Shown: positions 34,520-42,689 of the stretch, piece by piece
Layout: each line of letters starts with the position of its first letter
Numbering within the stretch: the stretch's first letter is position 1
From: Cohnella thermotolerans DSM 17683
GTDB lineage: Bacteria > Bacillota > Bacilli > Paenibacillales > Paenibacillaceae
NCBI RefSeq assembly: GCF_000429825.1
Contig: NZ_KE386962.1
Coordinates: forward strand, 1 to 64,000
Reading direction: 5' to 3'
DNA length: 64,000 nucleotides
Notes under the pieces: model-generated
The model's input: only the letters and a program-made list of their open reading frames with translations
Database searches by the model: none
What the model was told of the DNA's origin: nothing
Made by a program: the position numbers and the translations under genes

Positions 34520-35845
34520 ATGGATTTGTTCAGCTTTCGGGCGGAAGCCGAGCCGCGCGCCAGACTGCTGGCGGACCGCATGAGGCCGGAGACGCTGGAG
34601 GAATATATCGGTCAGGAGCATATCGTCGGGCCGGGCAAGCTGCTGCGGCGCGCCATCGAAGGGGACGCGGTGACCTCGATCGTGCTGTTCGGGCCGCCGG
34701 GATCGGGCAAGACGACGCTGGCTCATATTATATCCAAAAGAACCGAAGGCGAATTCGTCCGTCTCAACGCGGTGGACGCTTCCGTCAAGGACGTGCGGGA
34801 AGTCATCGAGCAGGCCGAGAGCAACAAGAATATGTACGGCCGCAAAACGATTCTGTTCCTCGACGAGGTGCATCGCTTTAACAGCGCCCGCCAGGATGCG
34901 CTGCTGCCGGCCGTCGAGAAGGGGATCATCGTGTTCATCGGGGCGACGACGGAGAACCCTTACCATTCCATCAACGGAGCGTTGTTGTCCCGTTCCACGC
35001 TGTTCCGGCTGCAGCCGTTGACGAAGGAGCATTCGCTGCTGGCGATGCGCAGGGCGATTGCCGACCCGGTCAAAGGGCTCGGCTTTATGAAGCTGCGCGT
35101 CGACGAAGAAGCGCTGGAGCATATAGCGGCGATGGCGAACGGGGATATTCGCCGGGCGCTGACGGCTCTCGAGCTGGCGGCCGTGACGACGCCGTCCGAT
35201 CCGGACGGCTTCGTGCACATTACGCTGGAGGTTGCGGAGGAATCGATCCGGCAGCCGACGGTGCAGGCGGACGAGTCTACGCAGTACGACGTGCTGTCCG
35301 CCTTCCACAAGAGCGTGCGCGGATCGAGCGACGCGGCGCTGTTCTGGTTCCTCTACGCCGTGGAGAAGCTCGGCATGGATCCGATGGTGTTCCTGCGCCG
35401 GCTGACGGTCGCCTGCAGCGAGGACATCGGACTCGCCAATCCGCAGGCGATGGTGCAGGCGGTCAGCGCGATGGAAGCCTATCACCGGATCGGCTGGCCG
35501 GAATCGAAATATATTGTCGCGCAAGCTATTCTGTTCGCCGTGGAGAGCCCGAAGTCGAACTCGATCGCCGTTACGATCGGGAAGATTATGGAATCCTTCG
35601 AGACGTTGAAATCGGCGGAAGTTCCGCTTCATCTCCGGGACGGCCACTACAGCGGAGCCAAGAAGCTGGGCCACGTCGGTTACCGCTATCCGCACGACTA
35701 TCCGGGGCATTACGTAGATCAGCAATATTTGCCTGATCCGATTCGGGACCGGGTGTTCTTCGAAGCTTCCGAACAGGGAATGGAGGACAAAATCAGGCAG
35801 AACCAGGAGCGGCGCAGGCGGCAGTGCAAACGCGGAGAGCCGTGA
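34520..35845 (+). CDS. rarA: Replication-associated recombination AAA ATPase RarA (MgsA)
   Basis: A 441-residue AAA+ ATPase acting at stalled replication forks. Walker A (FGPPGSGKTTLA), Walker B (ILFLDEVHRFN), sensor (GATTENPYHSIN) and the C-terminal helical tetramerisation region ending SGAKKLGHVGYRYPHDYPGHY are typical. ATG 34520 is chosen because AAAGGCGGGAG is just upstream; an in-frame ATG at 34493 lacks a site. It corresponds to B. subtilis YrvN; the cymR gene that normally follows is absent here. Confidence 0.94.
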   Translation: MDLFSFRAEAEPRARLLADRMRPETLEEYIGQEHIVGPGKLLRRAIEGDAVTSIVLFGPPGSGKTTLAHIISKRTEGEFVRLNAVDASVKDVREVIEQAESNKNMYGRKTILFLDEVHRFNSARQDALLPAVEKGIIVFIGATTENPYHSINGALLSRSTLFRLQPLTKEHSLLAMRRAIADPVKGLGFMKLRVDEEALEHIAAMANGDIRRALTALELAAVTTPSDPDGFVHITLEVAEESIRQPTVQADESTQYDVLSAFHKSVRGSSDAALFWFLYAVEKLGMDPMVFLRRLTVACSEDIGLANPQAMVQAVSAMEAYHRIGWPESKYIVAQAILFAVESPKSNSIAVTIGKIMESFETLKSAEVPLHLRDGHYSGAKKLGHVGYRYPHDYPGHYVDQQYLPDPIRDRVFFEASEQGMEDKIRQNQERRRRQCKRGEP

Positions 35846-35855
35846 GACGAACGGG

Positions 35856-35891
35856 CAGACGCGGTCCAGGAGGACCGGCGTTTGCTTTTTT
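35856..35891 (+). terminator. Rho-independent terminator of rarA
   Basis: CAGACGC-GGTCC (35856-35867) pairs with GGACC-g-GCGTTTG (35872-35884) around AGGA, followed by six T (35886-35891). Confidence 0.85.
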
Positions 35892-36256
35892 ATTTGATGG
35901 CGGCCGCCAGCATCGCGGGCAATCCGGCGAACGTCCCAATCGACGGTTCCCGCCATTTCCTCCGGCCGCTCGAAGGTCGATTCGCCCGGGGACGGCCAAC
36001 CTTTCCGGCCACCGGAACCTTTCTGAGCGTGTAATGGCGGATATACGCCGATTCCGCAAGGAAAAACGGCCCGGGAAGCAGGCTGACACGAAGGAAGCCC
36101 CCCGCTGCGGCCGTTTACGGGGTGAATCGCCGTTTGACGGCTTCCTGTGTCATCGACTAAGCTAGAATAAAGTTTAAATTCGAATCCTTTTCCATATTTT
36201 ATCTTTTTCGATATAAAGGAGGTGTACCTATCCTCCGAACGGAGGGTAGGGATCGT
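35892..36256 (+). promoter_or_regulatory. Structured leader region of the CNNM transporter gene
   Basis: No convincing gene lies in this 365-base stretch. A 14-bp near-perfect stem joins TGACAC-ga-AGGAAGCC (36084-36099) to GGCTTCCT-GTGTCA (36139-36152), enclosing CCCCG/CGGGG (36100-36104 with 36118-36122). An AT-rich stretch then leads to a perfect Shine-Dalgarno (AAAGGAGGTG, 36215-36224) and a 10-bp hairpin (36227-36236 with 36241-36250) whose 3' arm holds the GGAGGG nearest the start codon. I do not recognise a known riboswitch such as the M-box. Confidence 0.5.
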
Positions 36257-37597
36257 TTGGACAGTGACCCGTTTCCGCTAGCGGTGGACTTGGTCTTGAT
36301 TTTTTTGCTGGTGTTTTTGAACGGATTTTTTGTCTCCGTCGAATTCGCCATGGTCAAAGTGCGCGGAACCCGCATCGACACGCTCGTTCAGGAAGGCAAC
36401 AAACGGGCGAAGCTCGCTTCCCATCTGACCGGTCATTTGGACGCCTACTTATCCGCCTGCCAATTGGGCATTACGTTGGCGTCGCTCGGACTCGGCTGGA
36501 TCGGAGAGCCGACGATTGCGATGATGCTCAGACCTTTGTTTCACGACTTAGGCTTTGCGGAGAGCTGGATCCATCCTGTGTCGTTCGTTGTCGGCTTTTC
36601 CCTGATTACGATTCTCCATATCGTGCTCGGCGAGCTGGCCCCCAAAACACTGGCCATCCGCCAGTCGGAGACGGTAACCTTATGGGCCGCGGCTCCGCTA
36701 ATCGCGTTCCGCAAATTGATGAGCCCCTTTATTTGGCTTCTGAACGGCACCGCGAACGCCATCCTGAAGCTTGTCGGCATCGAACCCGCGAACGAAATCT
36801 CATCGGCGCATACGGAAGAAGAAATCCGGATTTTAATGAAGGAAAGCCATAAGAGCGGATTGATCGACAACACCGAGCTGACGCTCGTGGACAACATCTT
36901 CGAATTCGCCGAGACGAACGCCCGGGAGATTATGATTCCCCGGACCGAGATGGTTTGCCTGTACGCGAACCATTCTTTCGAGCACAACAAGGAGATCGTG
37001 CTCAAGGAGATGCACACCCGCTATCCGGTTTGCGAGAACGACAAGGACAACATCATCGGTTTCGTTCATATTCGCGATTTGCTCCAAGCTTCCGACGACG
37101 GCGTTCACGACATTCGCCGGCTCGTCCGGCCGCTGACGACGGTGCCCGAGAGCATGCCGATCAGCTCGCTTCTGAAGCTGATGCAGAAGAACAAGACGCA
37201 GATCGCCATTCTGATCGACGAATATGGAGGCACATCCGGCCTGGTGACGCTTGAGGATATTATGGAAGAGATCGTCGGCGACATTCAGGACGAATTCGAC
37301 GAGGAACGGCCGGAACTGGAGAAGAAGGACGATTACTCTTATTCGATCAGCGGTATGATGCTGATCGAGGAAGTGAACAGCTTCTTCGGTCTCGATATTT
37401 CGACGGACGATTACGATACGATCGGAGGCTGGATGTACTCCCAGATCGAGATTCCGCCGAAGAAGCACCAGTCGGTCGAGCTGGAAGAGGGCTTCCGCCT
37501 CGTTGTCGAAGAGACCGATCATTTGCGCATATCGCGCATTCAGGTCATTCGGGACGAGACGAAGGAATGGGAGCCGCCTCAGGCGGAGACCGGCTGA
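36257..37597 (+). CDS. CNNM/HlyC-CorC family metal-ion transporter with CBS domains
   Basis: A 446-residue membrane protein. DUF21/CNNM transmembrane domain (about 5-200, FLNGFFVSVEFAMVKVR, LGITLASLGLGWIGEP), a CBS pair (about 205-335, ending in IDEYGGTSGLVTLEDIMEEIVGDI) and the CorC/HlyC C-terminal domain (about 350-435) are clear. Relatives such as MpfA export Mg2+ or related divalent ions. The start is TTG 36257, with GGAGGG 10 nt upstream inside a hairpin arm. It is monocistronic, followed by a terminator. Confidence 0.88.
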   Translation: MDSDPFPLAVDLVLIFLLVFLNGFFVSVEFAMVKVRGTRIDTLVQEGNKRAKLASHLTGHLDAYLSACQLGITLASLGLGWIGEPTIAMMLRPLFHDLGFAESWIHPVSFVVGFSLITILHIVLGELAPKTLAIRQSETVTLWAAAPLIAFRKLMSPFIWLLNGTANAILKLVGIEPANEISSAHTEEEIRILMKESHKSGLIDNTELTLVDNIFEFAETNAREIMIPRTEMVCLYANHSFEHNKEIVLKEMHTRYPVCENDKDNIIGFVHIRDLLQASDDGVHDIRRLVRPLTTVPESMPISSLLKLMQKNKTQIAILIDEYGGTSGLVTLEDIMEEIVGDIQDEFDEERPELEKKDDYSYSISGMMLIEEVNSFFGLDISTDDYDTIGGWMYSQIEIPPKKHQSVELEEGFRLVVEETDHLRISRIQVIRDETKEWEPPQAETG

Positions 37598-37651
37598 AGG
37601 AACCGTGGATTGGAATAGAAGCATGTTTTCCGTTTTTATACGAGATTTGAG

Positions 37652-37680
37652 CGGCTGCCGGCAGGCGGCCGTTCTTTTTT
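37652..37680 (+). terminator. Rho-independent terminator of the CNNM gene
   Basis: CGGCTGCC (37652-37659) pairs with GGCGGCCG (37664-37671) around GGCA, followed by TTCTTTTTT. Confidence 0.85.
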
Positions 37681-37771
37681 AGTCGAACCCGAGGGGCCGC
37701 CGTCTTCGAACTTGACGAACGATCGGGGCTGAGCCGCCGGACTCGGCCCAGACCGATCTTCGCGCCTTCGG

Positions 37772-37800
37772 TTTCCGCCATTCCTTGGAAAAGCTATAAT
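37772..37800 (+). promoter_or_regulatory. Possible promoter of the ArsR-type gene
   Basis: A perfect TATAAT (37795-37800) stands 17 nt from a poor -35 box (TTTCCG, 37772-37777). Its last bases form the ATG at 37799, so that ATG is unlikely to be the translation start. Confidence 0.45.
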
Positions 37801-37825
37801 GGTTAGCAGAGAGGGGCGAACAATC

Positions 37826-38734
37826 TTGAAATACCGTCCGCAAGTGGAATTCAAACCTTTGTACGAAGCGATCAACAGCCTTCACACCTTTATTTGCCGC
37901 CAATCGCACAAGAAAATCGATCTTGGCGCCGCCTGGGCCAAAGCCGCCCGCGAGCGGCTAACCCCCGAATTTGCGTCCATGCTGGACCGAACGGAAGTCG
38001 ACCACGATTGGAAAATGACCTATCTGCTCGTTCATTTGTGTCCGGCCGACGACGTAGAAGGCTTTCTGGCATGGCTCGAGGGGCTGGCGGTCGGCGATCT
38101 TTACGAGTTGATGTCCGATTACGGCAACCAGTTCCCGGAGCAAATGGGGGAGTTTCGCTCCAGAACGCTGACCTTGTTTTCGCATTGGAACGACCAATAC
38201 TTCAAGACCGTCGATCCGGCCGTCATCCGGTCTCTGCGCGACGAAGAACGGAACCGCAAGGAGCAATTGGCGCGCTTGCCGGAGGACGAGTTCATCGACC
38301 GGACGACCAACGGCTTGATATTCAAGCCGATGCCCGGCATGGAGCGGCTCGTACTGATTCCTCAATACCATTTTCAACCGTTGAACGTCATTTACGAATT
38401 CGGCTCGATGACGGTATGTCATTACGGAGCCCGAGTTTATTTCGGCGAAGAGGAGGATCTGGCCACGCCCGATTACCGCATCCTTCGCAGCCTGAGCGAG
38501 AGAAGCCGGCTGAAAATATTGCGCTATCTTCACGGCGGTCCCCGCAGCTTTATCGAAATCGTGCGCCACTTGCAATTGTCGAAAGGAATTACCCACGATC
38601 ACATTACGAAGCTCCGCATGGCGGGGCTCATTCACGCGCATTTCGAAGGAGAGTCGCTCATCGAATACAGCTTCCGACCCGCGGCGCTGCAGCAAATGCA
38701 AAACAAATTGCTGGCGTATATCGAACGAGGCTGA
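37826..38734 (+). CDS. ArsR-family transcriptional regulator with large N-terminal domain
   Basis: A 302-residue regulator. The C-terminal about 80 residues form an ArsR-type winged helix (YRILRSLSERSRLKILRYLHGG...IVRHLQLSKGITHDHITKLRMAGLI). The N-terminal about 210 residues are unlike short metal-sensing ArsR proteins and probably bind a ligand or mediate dimerisation. TTG 37826 is preferred: AGAGAGGGG lies 11 nt upstream and the ATG at 37799 belongs to the -10 box. It lies immediately upstream of the peptide ABC operon, whose promoter carries a palindrome, and is the obvious candidate regulator. Confidence 0.78.
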   Translation: MKYRPQVEFKPLYEAINSLHTFICRQSHKKIDLGAAWAKAARERLTPEFASMLDRTEVDHDWKMTYLLVHLCPADDVEGFLAWLEGLAVGDLYELMSDYGNQFPEQMGEFRSRTLTLFSHWNDQYFKTVDPAVIRSLRDEERNRKEQLARLPEDEFIDRTTNGLIFKPMPGMERLVLIPQYHFQPLNVIYEFGSMTVCHYGARVYFGEEEDLATPDYRILRSLSERSRLKILRYLHGGPRSFIEIVRHLQLSKGITHDHITKLRMAGLIHAHFEGESLIEYSFRPAALQQMQNKLLAYIERG

Positions 38735-38769
38735 GTGGCTGACGCGCAAGCGAACGATCGAACCCTATC

Positions 38770-38812
38770 GAACCCTATCGGACCGGTTATTCGGAACGGT
38801 AGGGTTCTTTAT
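38770..38812 (+). terminator. Terminator after the ArsR-type gene
   Basis: GAACCCTA (38770-38777) pairs with TAGGGTTC (38800-38807), with a weaker inner CCG/CGG stem, followed by TTTATTT. The left arm is duplicated (CGAACCCTAT twice in tandem), giving two alternative partners. Confidence 0.65.
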
Positions 38813-38854
38813 TTGCATGTCCTTATATAATTTCTCTATATGGCGAATTATTTG

Positions 38855-38894
38855 TCGGTTCTCTATTTACAGAACCGAAATTGGTTCCTATAAT
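38855..38894 (+). promoter_or_regulatory. Promoter of the peptide ABC operon with overlapping operator palindrome
   Basis: TTTACA (38866-38871) and TATAAT (38889-38894) are exactly 17 nt apart. A perfect 8-bp inverted repeat, TCGGTTCT (38855-38862) and AGAACCGA (38871-38878) with an 8-bp spacer, straddles the -35 box. A protein bound here would block RNA polymerase. A GGTTCC half-site repeats at 38883. Confidence 0.68.
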
Positions 38895-38974
38895 AAGAGC
38901 TATTACGATATATCCCACTTAAATTATCGGGTATGTCGGGACTAACAAACGATAGAAATATCAGGGAGGAAATC

Positions 38975-40720
38975 ATGAAGAAATCGATCGCTGCGTTATC
39001 CGCCATTCTGATTCTGGGATTGCTCTTATCGGCATGCTCGTCCGGTTCGTCGGACTCATCCGCGCCCTCCGGAGGCGCCTCGGAATCCGCATCGTCGCCC
39101 TCGGCCGCATCCGCGGCATCGCCGTCTTCGTCTCCGTCGGCTTCGCCTTCGGATGTCATCCCGGCAAGCGACTTGTCCAAGCTGCCCGGCGCGGCGCAGC
39201 AACGGACCGATACGATTATCGTCGCTCTGACCGATCCGAGCGGCGCGTTCACGCCTTACTTTCATCAGAGCGGATACGACGGGAACGTCTCTTCCTTGCT
39301 GTATACCCCGCTCGTGACGGTGGACGACAAGGGTGTGCCGATTCCGGCGCTTGCGGAGAGCTGGGACGTCTCCCCCGACAATTTGACTTACACGTTCCAT
39401 CTTCGCAAAGATTTGAAGTTCAGTGACGGTTCCCCGGTAACGGCCGACGACGTCGCCTTCACGTGGACGATTCTTCACGACAAAGCCTACGACGGCGACT
39501 CTCTGGTAAGCACCCTTGGCGTCAAAGGCGGAGAAGCCTACAAGGAAGGCAAGGCGGCGAGCATTGAAGGCATTAAAGTGATCGATCCGCTCACCGTCTC
39601 CGTCACGCTGGAGAAGCCGAACGCCGCCGCGCTCTTGACGCTCGGATCGGACGTGCTGTCCAAGGCGTATTACGGCAAAGATTACAAGTTCGGCCAACTG
39701 GACTATATCAAGAAGCTTCACGAGAAACCGGTCGGAACAGGTCCGTACAAGCTGGAGAAGTTCATTCCGGGACAAGAAGTGCGGTTCGTCGCCAACGAGT
39801 ATTATTACAAAGGCAAGCCGAAGACGGAGCACTTCCTGTACAAGACGTCGGAAGGCGATACGTGGCAATTCCTCGAGACCGGCGAAATCGACTTCGCTTC
39901 ATTCAGCGCGACCCAGGAGAACATCGACAAGCTGAAAAGTCTCGGCTTTGTCAATATTCTGCCTTACACGCCCAGCACATACGGCTATTTGCAGGTGAAC
40001 CTGGAGCACGAAGCTTTTAAAGACAAGAAGGTGCGGCAAGCGATCGCCTACGGGTTGGACCGGCAAAGCATCTACGTCGACGCCAACCAGGGAGCGGGCG
40101 CGGTGGCCAACATCCCTTCGTCGCCCATTTCGTGGGCGTATACCGAAGAGGGAATCAACCCGTACAAGTACGATCCGGACAAAGCGAAGGCGCTGCTTGA
40201 CGAAGCCGGCTGGACCGTTGGGAAGGACGGCATCCGGGAGAAGGACGGGAAGCAACTGACGATTCACTACCTGGGAACGAAGAAAAAGGACACGGACATT
40301 TTCATCGCGGTCGCCAAAGAAAACTTCGAGGCGCTCGGCATCAAGTTCGAGCCCGAAGTGTTCGCGGACTTCAACTCGCTCGTCTCCAAGGTGGAAGGAG
40401 GCGATTACGATCTCGTCTCGTTCTCGACGCCGCTCCTGACCGATCCGTCCGACGGGCTGCTGCAATTCGTGGACGGGGAGATCAAAGGCTACGACAACCC
40501 GAAATTCAAAGAGCTGTTCGACCAGGGTCTGGCGACGAACGACATCGAGGCGCGGAAGAACATTTACAAGCAGATTTTCCAACTGCTCAACGACGAGCTG
40601 CCGGTCATCTTCACAAGCTATAAGAAGACGGTTTACGCATACAACGGCCGGATCGAGAATCTGTCGGTCAGCCCGTTCAACGGCATCTCGCCCAGCCTGC
40701 CGGACTGGTCCCTGAAGTAA
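38975..40720 (+). CDS. Oligopeptide ABC transporter substrate-binding lipoprotein
   Basis: A 581-residue extracellular solute-binding protein of family 5 (OppA/DppA). A signal peptide with lipobox LSAC anchors it at Cys21, followed by a long Ser/Ala/Pro-rich linker (22-65). The SBP_bac_5 domain (AESWDVSPDNLTYTFHLRKDLKFSDGSPVTADDV) spans the rest. AGGGAGGAAA precedes ATG 38975. It is first in a five-gene operon with two permeases and two ATPases. The peptide or other ligand cannot be read from sequence. Confidence 0.93.
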   Translation: MKKSIAALSAILILGLLLSACSSGSSDSSAPSGGASESASSPSAASAASPSSSPSASPSDVIPASDLSKLPGAAQQRTDTIIVALTDPSGAFTPYFHQSGYDGNVSSLLYTPLVTVDDKGVPIPALAESWDVSPDNLTYTFHLRKDLKFSDGSPVTADDVAFTWTILHDKAYDGDSLVSTLGVKGGEAYKEGKAASIEGIKVIDPLTVSVTLEKPNAAALLTLGSDVLSKAYYGKDYKFGQLDYIKKLHEKPVGTGPYKLEKFIPGQEVRFVANEYYYKGKPKTEHFLYKTSEGDTWQFLETGEIDFASFSATQENIDKLKSLGFVNILPYTPSTYGYLQVNLEHEAFKDKKVRQAIAYGLDRQSIYVDANQGAGAVANIPSSPISWAYTEEGINPYKYDPDKAKALLDEAGWTVGKDGIREKDGKQLTIHYLGTKKKDTDIFIAVAKENFEALGIKFEPEVFADFNSLVSKVEGGDYDLVSFSTPLLTDPSDGLLQFVDGEIKGYDNPKFKELFDQGLATNDIEARKNIYKQIFQLLNDELPVIFTSYKKTVYAYNGRIENLSVSPFNGISPSLPDWSLK

Positions 40721-40730
40721 GAACTATCGT

Positions 40731-40750
40731 CCCCTGCCGATCCGGCGGGG
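40731..40750 (+). other. Intercistronic stem-loop after the binding-protein gene
   Basis: CCCC-t-GCCG pairs with CGGC-GGGG around ATC. It lies between the binding-protein stop and the first permease. Such hairpins commonly raise the abundance of binding-protein message over permease message. Confidence 0.55.
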
Positions 40751-40773
40751 GATGATCGATTGAGGTGCGGATA

Positions 40774-41730
40774 ATGAGCGCGTTTCTGACGAAAAGACTG
40801 CTGTATACCGTCGTGATCTTGCTGGCCGCCTCTTTGCTTATATTCAGCTTGTACGCCTGGACGCCGGGCGACTTCATTAGCGGCAACATCAAGCTGACGC
40901 CCGAACGGAAGGCGGAGCTCCGGGAGATCTACGGCCTGAACAAGCCGGTGCTCGAGCGTTACGCCACGTGGATGAAGCATGCCTTTCACGGCGATTTGGG
41001 CTATTCGCTGGCGCAGCAGAAGCCGGTGCTCACCCTGTTTAACGAGTACATTTGGAACTCGTTCCTGCTCGCCGCCGTCTCCACGTTCTTCACCTGGCTG
41101 ATCGCGGTCGTCATCGGCGTCGTTGCCGCCTACAAGCAATATTCCTGGTTCGATACGCTGGTGATGGTCGTCATCTTCGGGGCGATGTCGCTGCCGTCCT
41201 TCTTCATCGGTCTGTTCCTGATCAAGATATTGGCCGTGGACTGGAAGCTGCTGCCGCCCGGCGGCATGCTGACGACGGGGAGCAACGCGACCGGCATCGC
41301 CTACTTCCGCGAGGTCGTGCGCCATATGACGCTCCCGGTCGTCGTGATGACGCTGCTTGGGATCGGCTCGCTGACCCGTTATATCCGCGGCAATCTGATC
41401 GACGTGCTGAAGCAGGATTACATCCGGACGGCGCGCGCCAAAGGGCTGAAGGAGCGGAAAGTGCTGTTCAAGCATGCGCTGCGCAACGCGCTGCTTCCGG
41501 CGATCACCCTCGTCGGCTTCGAGCTTCCGTCGTTGTTCGGCGGTTCCTTGATTATCGAGAAAATCTTCAACTGGCCGGGAATCGGCCAGTTGTACATGCA
41601 GTCGTTCGGACTCCGGGATTATCCGCTGTTGATGGGCTTCACCGTGCTGATCGCCATTTTGACCGTCATCGGCACGCTGCTATCGGATATTTTGTACCGC
41701 GTCGCGGATCCGCGCGTCAGACTGCAATGA
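40774..41730 (+). CDS. Peptide ABC transporter permease, DppB/OppB type
   Basis: A 318-residue inner-membrane permease with six helices. It has the N-terminal signature FLTKRLLYTVVILL, the LTPERKAELREIYGLNKP stretch and the EAA-type loop (QDYIRTARAKGLKERKVLFKHALRNALLP). ATG 40774 follows GAGGTG with a 6-nt gap. It is the second gene of the operon, 53 bp after the binding protein. Confidence 0.93.
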   Translation: MSAFLTKRLLYTVVILLAASLLIFSLYAWTPGDFISGNIKLTPERKAELREIYGLNKPVLERYATWMKHAFHGDLGYSLAQQKPVLTLFNEYIWNSFLLAAVSTFFTWLIAVVIGVVAAYKQYSWFDTLVMVVIFGAMSLPSFFIGLFLIKILAVDWKLLPPGGMLTTGSNATGIAYFREVVRHMTLPVVVMTLLGIGSLTRYIRGNLIDVLKQDYIRTARAKGLKERKVLFKHALRNALLPAITLVGFELPSLFGGSLIIEKIFNWPGIGQLYMQSFGLRDYPLLMGFTVLIAILTVIGTLLSDILYRVADPRVRLQ

Positions 41731-41743
41731 GGGAGGGTAACGA

Positions 41744-42676
41744 ATGTCTGCGATAAGCGGCGGCTTGCCGGCGGCCGATACTCCGATCGCCCGGAAGGAA
41801 TCCGTCCGGACTTCGCTGTGGGCGCTGGCTTTGCGGCGGCTCTTGCAAAACAAGCTGGCGATGGCCGGAGGAATCGTCGTGGCGCTCATGTTCGCGATTT
41901 GCTTTATCGGTCCGCTCTTCTCGCCTTACACGGACAACAAAATTCATATGGCGCTCATGAACAAGCCTCCGAATTGGAAGCACTGGCTCGGAACGGACGC
42001 GCTGGGACGGGACGTGCTGACCCGCGTCATGCAGGCGGGCCGGATCTCGCTGACGGTCGGGCTCGCTTCGATGGTGCTGTCCGTCTTCCTCGGCTCGCTG
42101 CTGGGCGCTATTGCCGGTTATTACAGAGGAATCGCCGATCAGATCATTATGCGGATCGGGGATTTGCTGCTGACCGTGCCGAGCCTTCCGCTTCTGTTCA
42201 TTCTGGGCGCGCTTCTGTCCGAATGGAAGGTGCCGCCGGAAGACCGGATGTACATCGTCATGCTTCTGCTCAGCTTCGTCAACTGGCCGGGCATTGCAAG
42301 AATGGTCCGGGGCGAGGTGCTCAGCCTGAGGGAACGCGAATTTATGCAGGCGGCGACCGTTCTCGGATTGAGCGCCAGGCGCAAACTGTTTCGCCACTTG
42401 CTTCCGAATCTGGTGCCGCTGCTCATTGTCATCGCTTCGCTCAACATCGGCGGAGCGGTTCTGAGCGAGTCGGTGCTCAGCTTCTTCGGCCTCGGCGTGA
42501 TGCCTCCGACGCCGACCTGGGGGAACATGATCGATGCGGCAAACAATTTGATCGACTTTCAGCAGCGGCCGTGGCTGTGGATTCCGCCGGGTTTTTGCAT
42601 TTTCGCGACGGTCATCGCCGTCAACCTATTCGGAGACGGACTTCGGGACGTTCTCGATCCCAAGCAGAAAAGGTAG
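41744..42676 (+). CDS. Peptide ABC transporter permease, DppC/OppC type
   Basis: A 310-residue permease with the OppC-type N-terminal cytoplasmic region and first helix (KLAMAGGIVVALMFAICFIGPLFSPY), the HWLGTDALGRDVLTRVMQAGRISL signature and the EAA loop (EREFMQAATVLGLSARRKLFRHLLPN). GGGAGGG lies before the ATG. It pairs with the preceding permease. Confidence 0.93.
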   Translation: MSAISGGLPAADTPIARKESVRTSLWALALRRLLQNKLAMAGGIVVALMFAICFIGPLFSPYTDNKIHMALMNKPPNWKHWLGTDALGRDVLTRVMQAGRISLTVGLASMVLSVFLGSLLGAIAGYYRGIADQIIMRIGDLLLTVPSLPLLFILGALLSEWKVPPEDRMYIVMLLLSFVNWPGIARMVRGEVLSLREREFMQAATVLGLSARRKLFRHLLPNLVPLLIVIASLNIGGAVLSESVLSFFGLGVMPPTPTWGNMIDAANNLIDFQQRPWLWIPPGFCIFATVIAVNLFGDGLRDVLDPKQKR

Positions 42677-42689
42677 GTGGCGCATCGGA

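Noticed and set aside
35824-36165. A 113-codon plus-strand frame after rarA
   Set aside because: It spans the rarA terminator and the long stem, is Arg/Gly/Pro-rich, and has no ribosome site.
35892-36256. M-box magnesium riboswitch before the CNNM gene
   Set aside because: The conserved M-box core sequences as I know them are not found, although the region is clearly structured.
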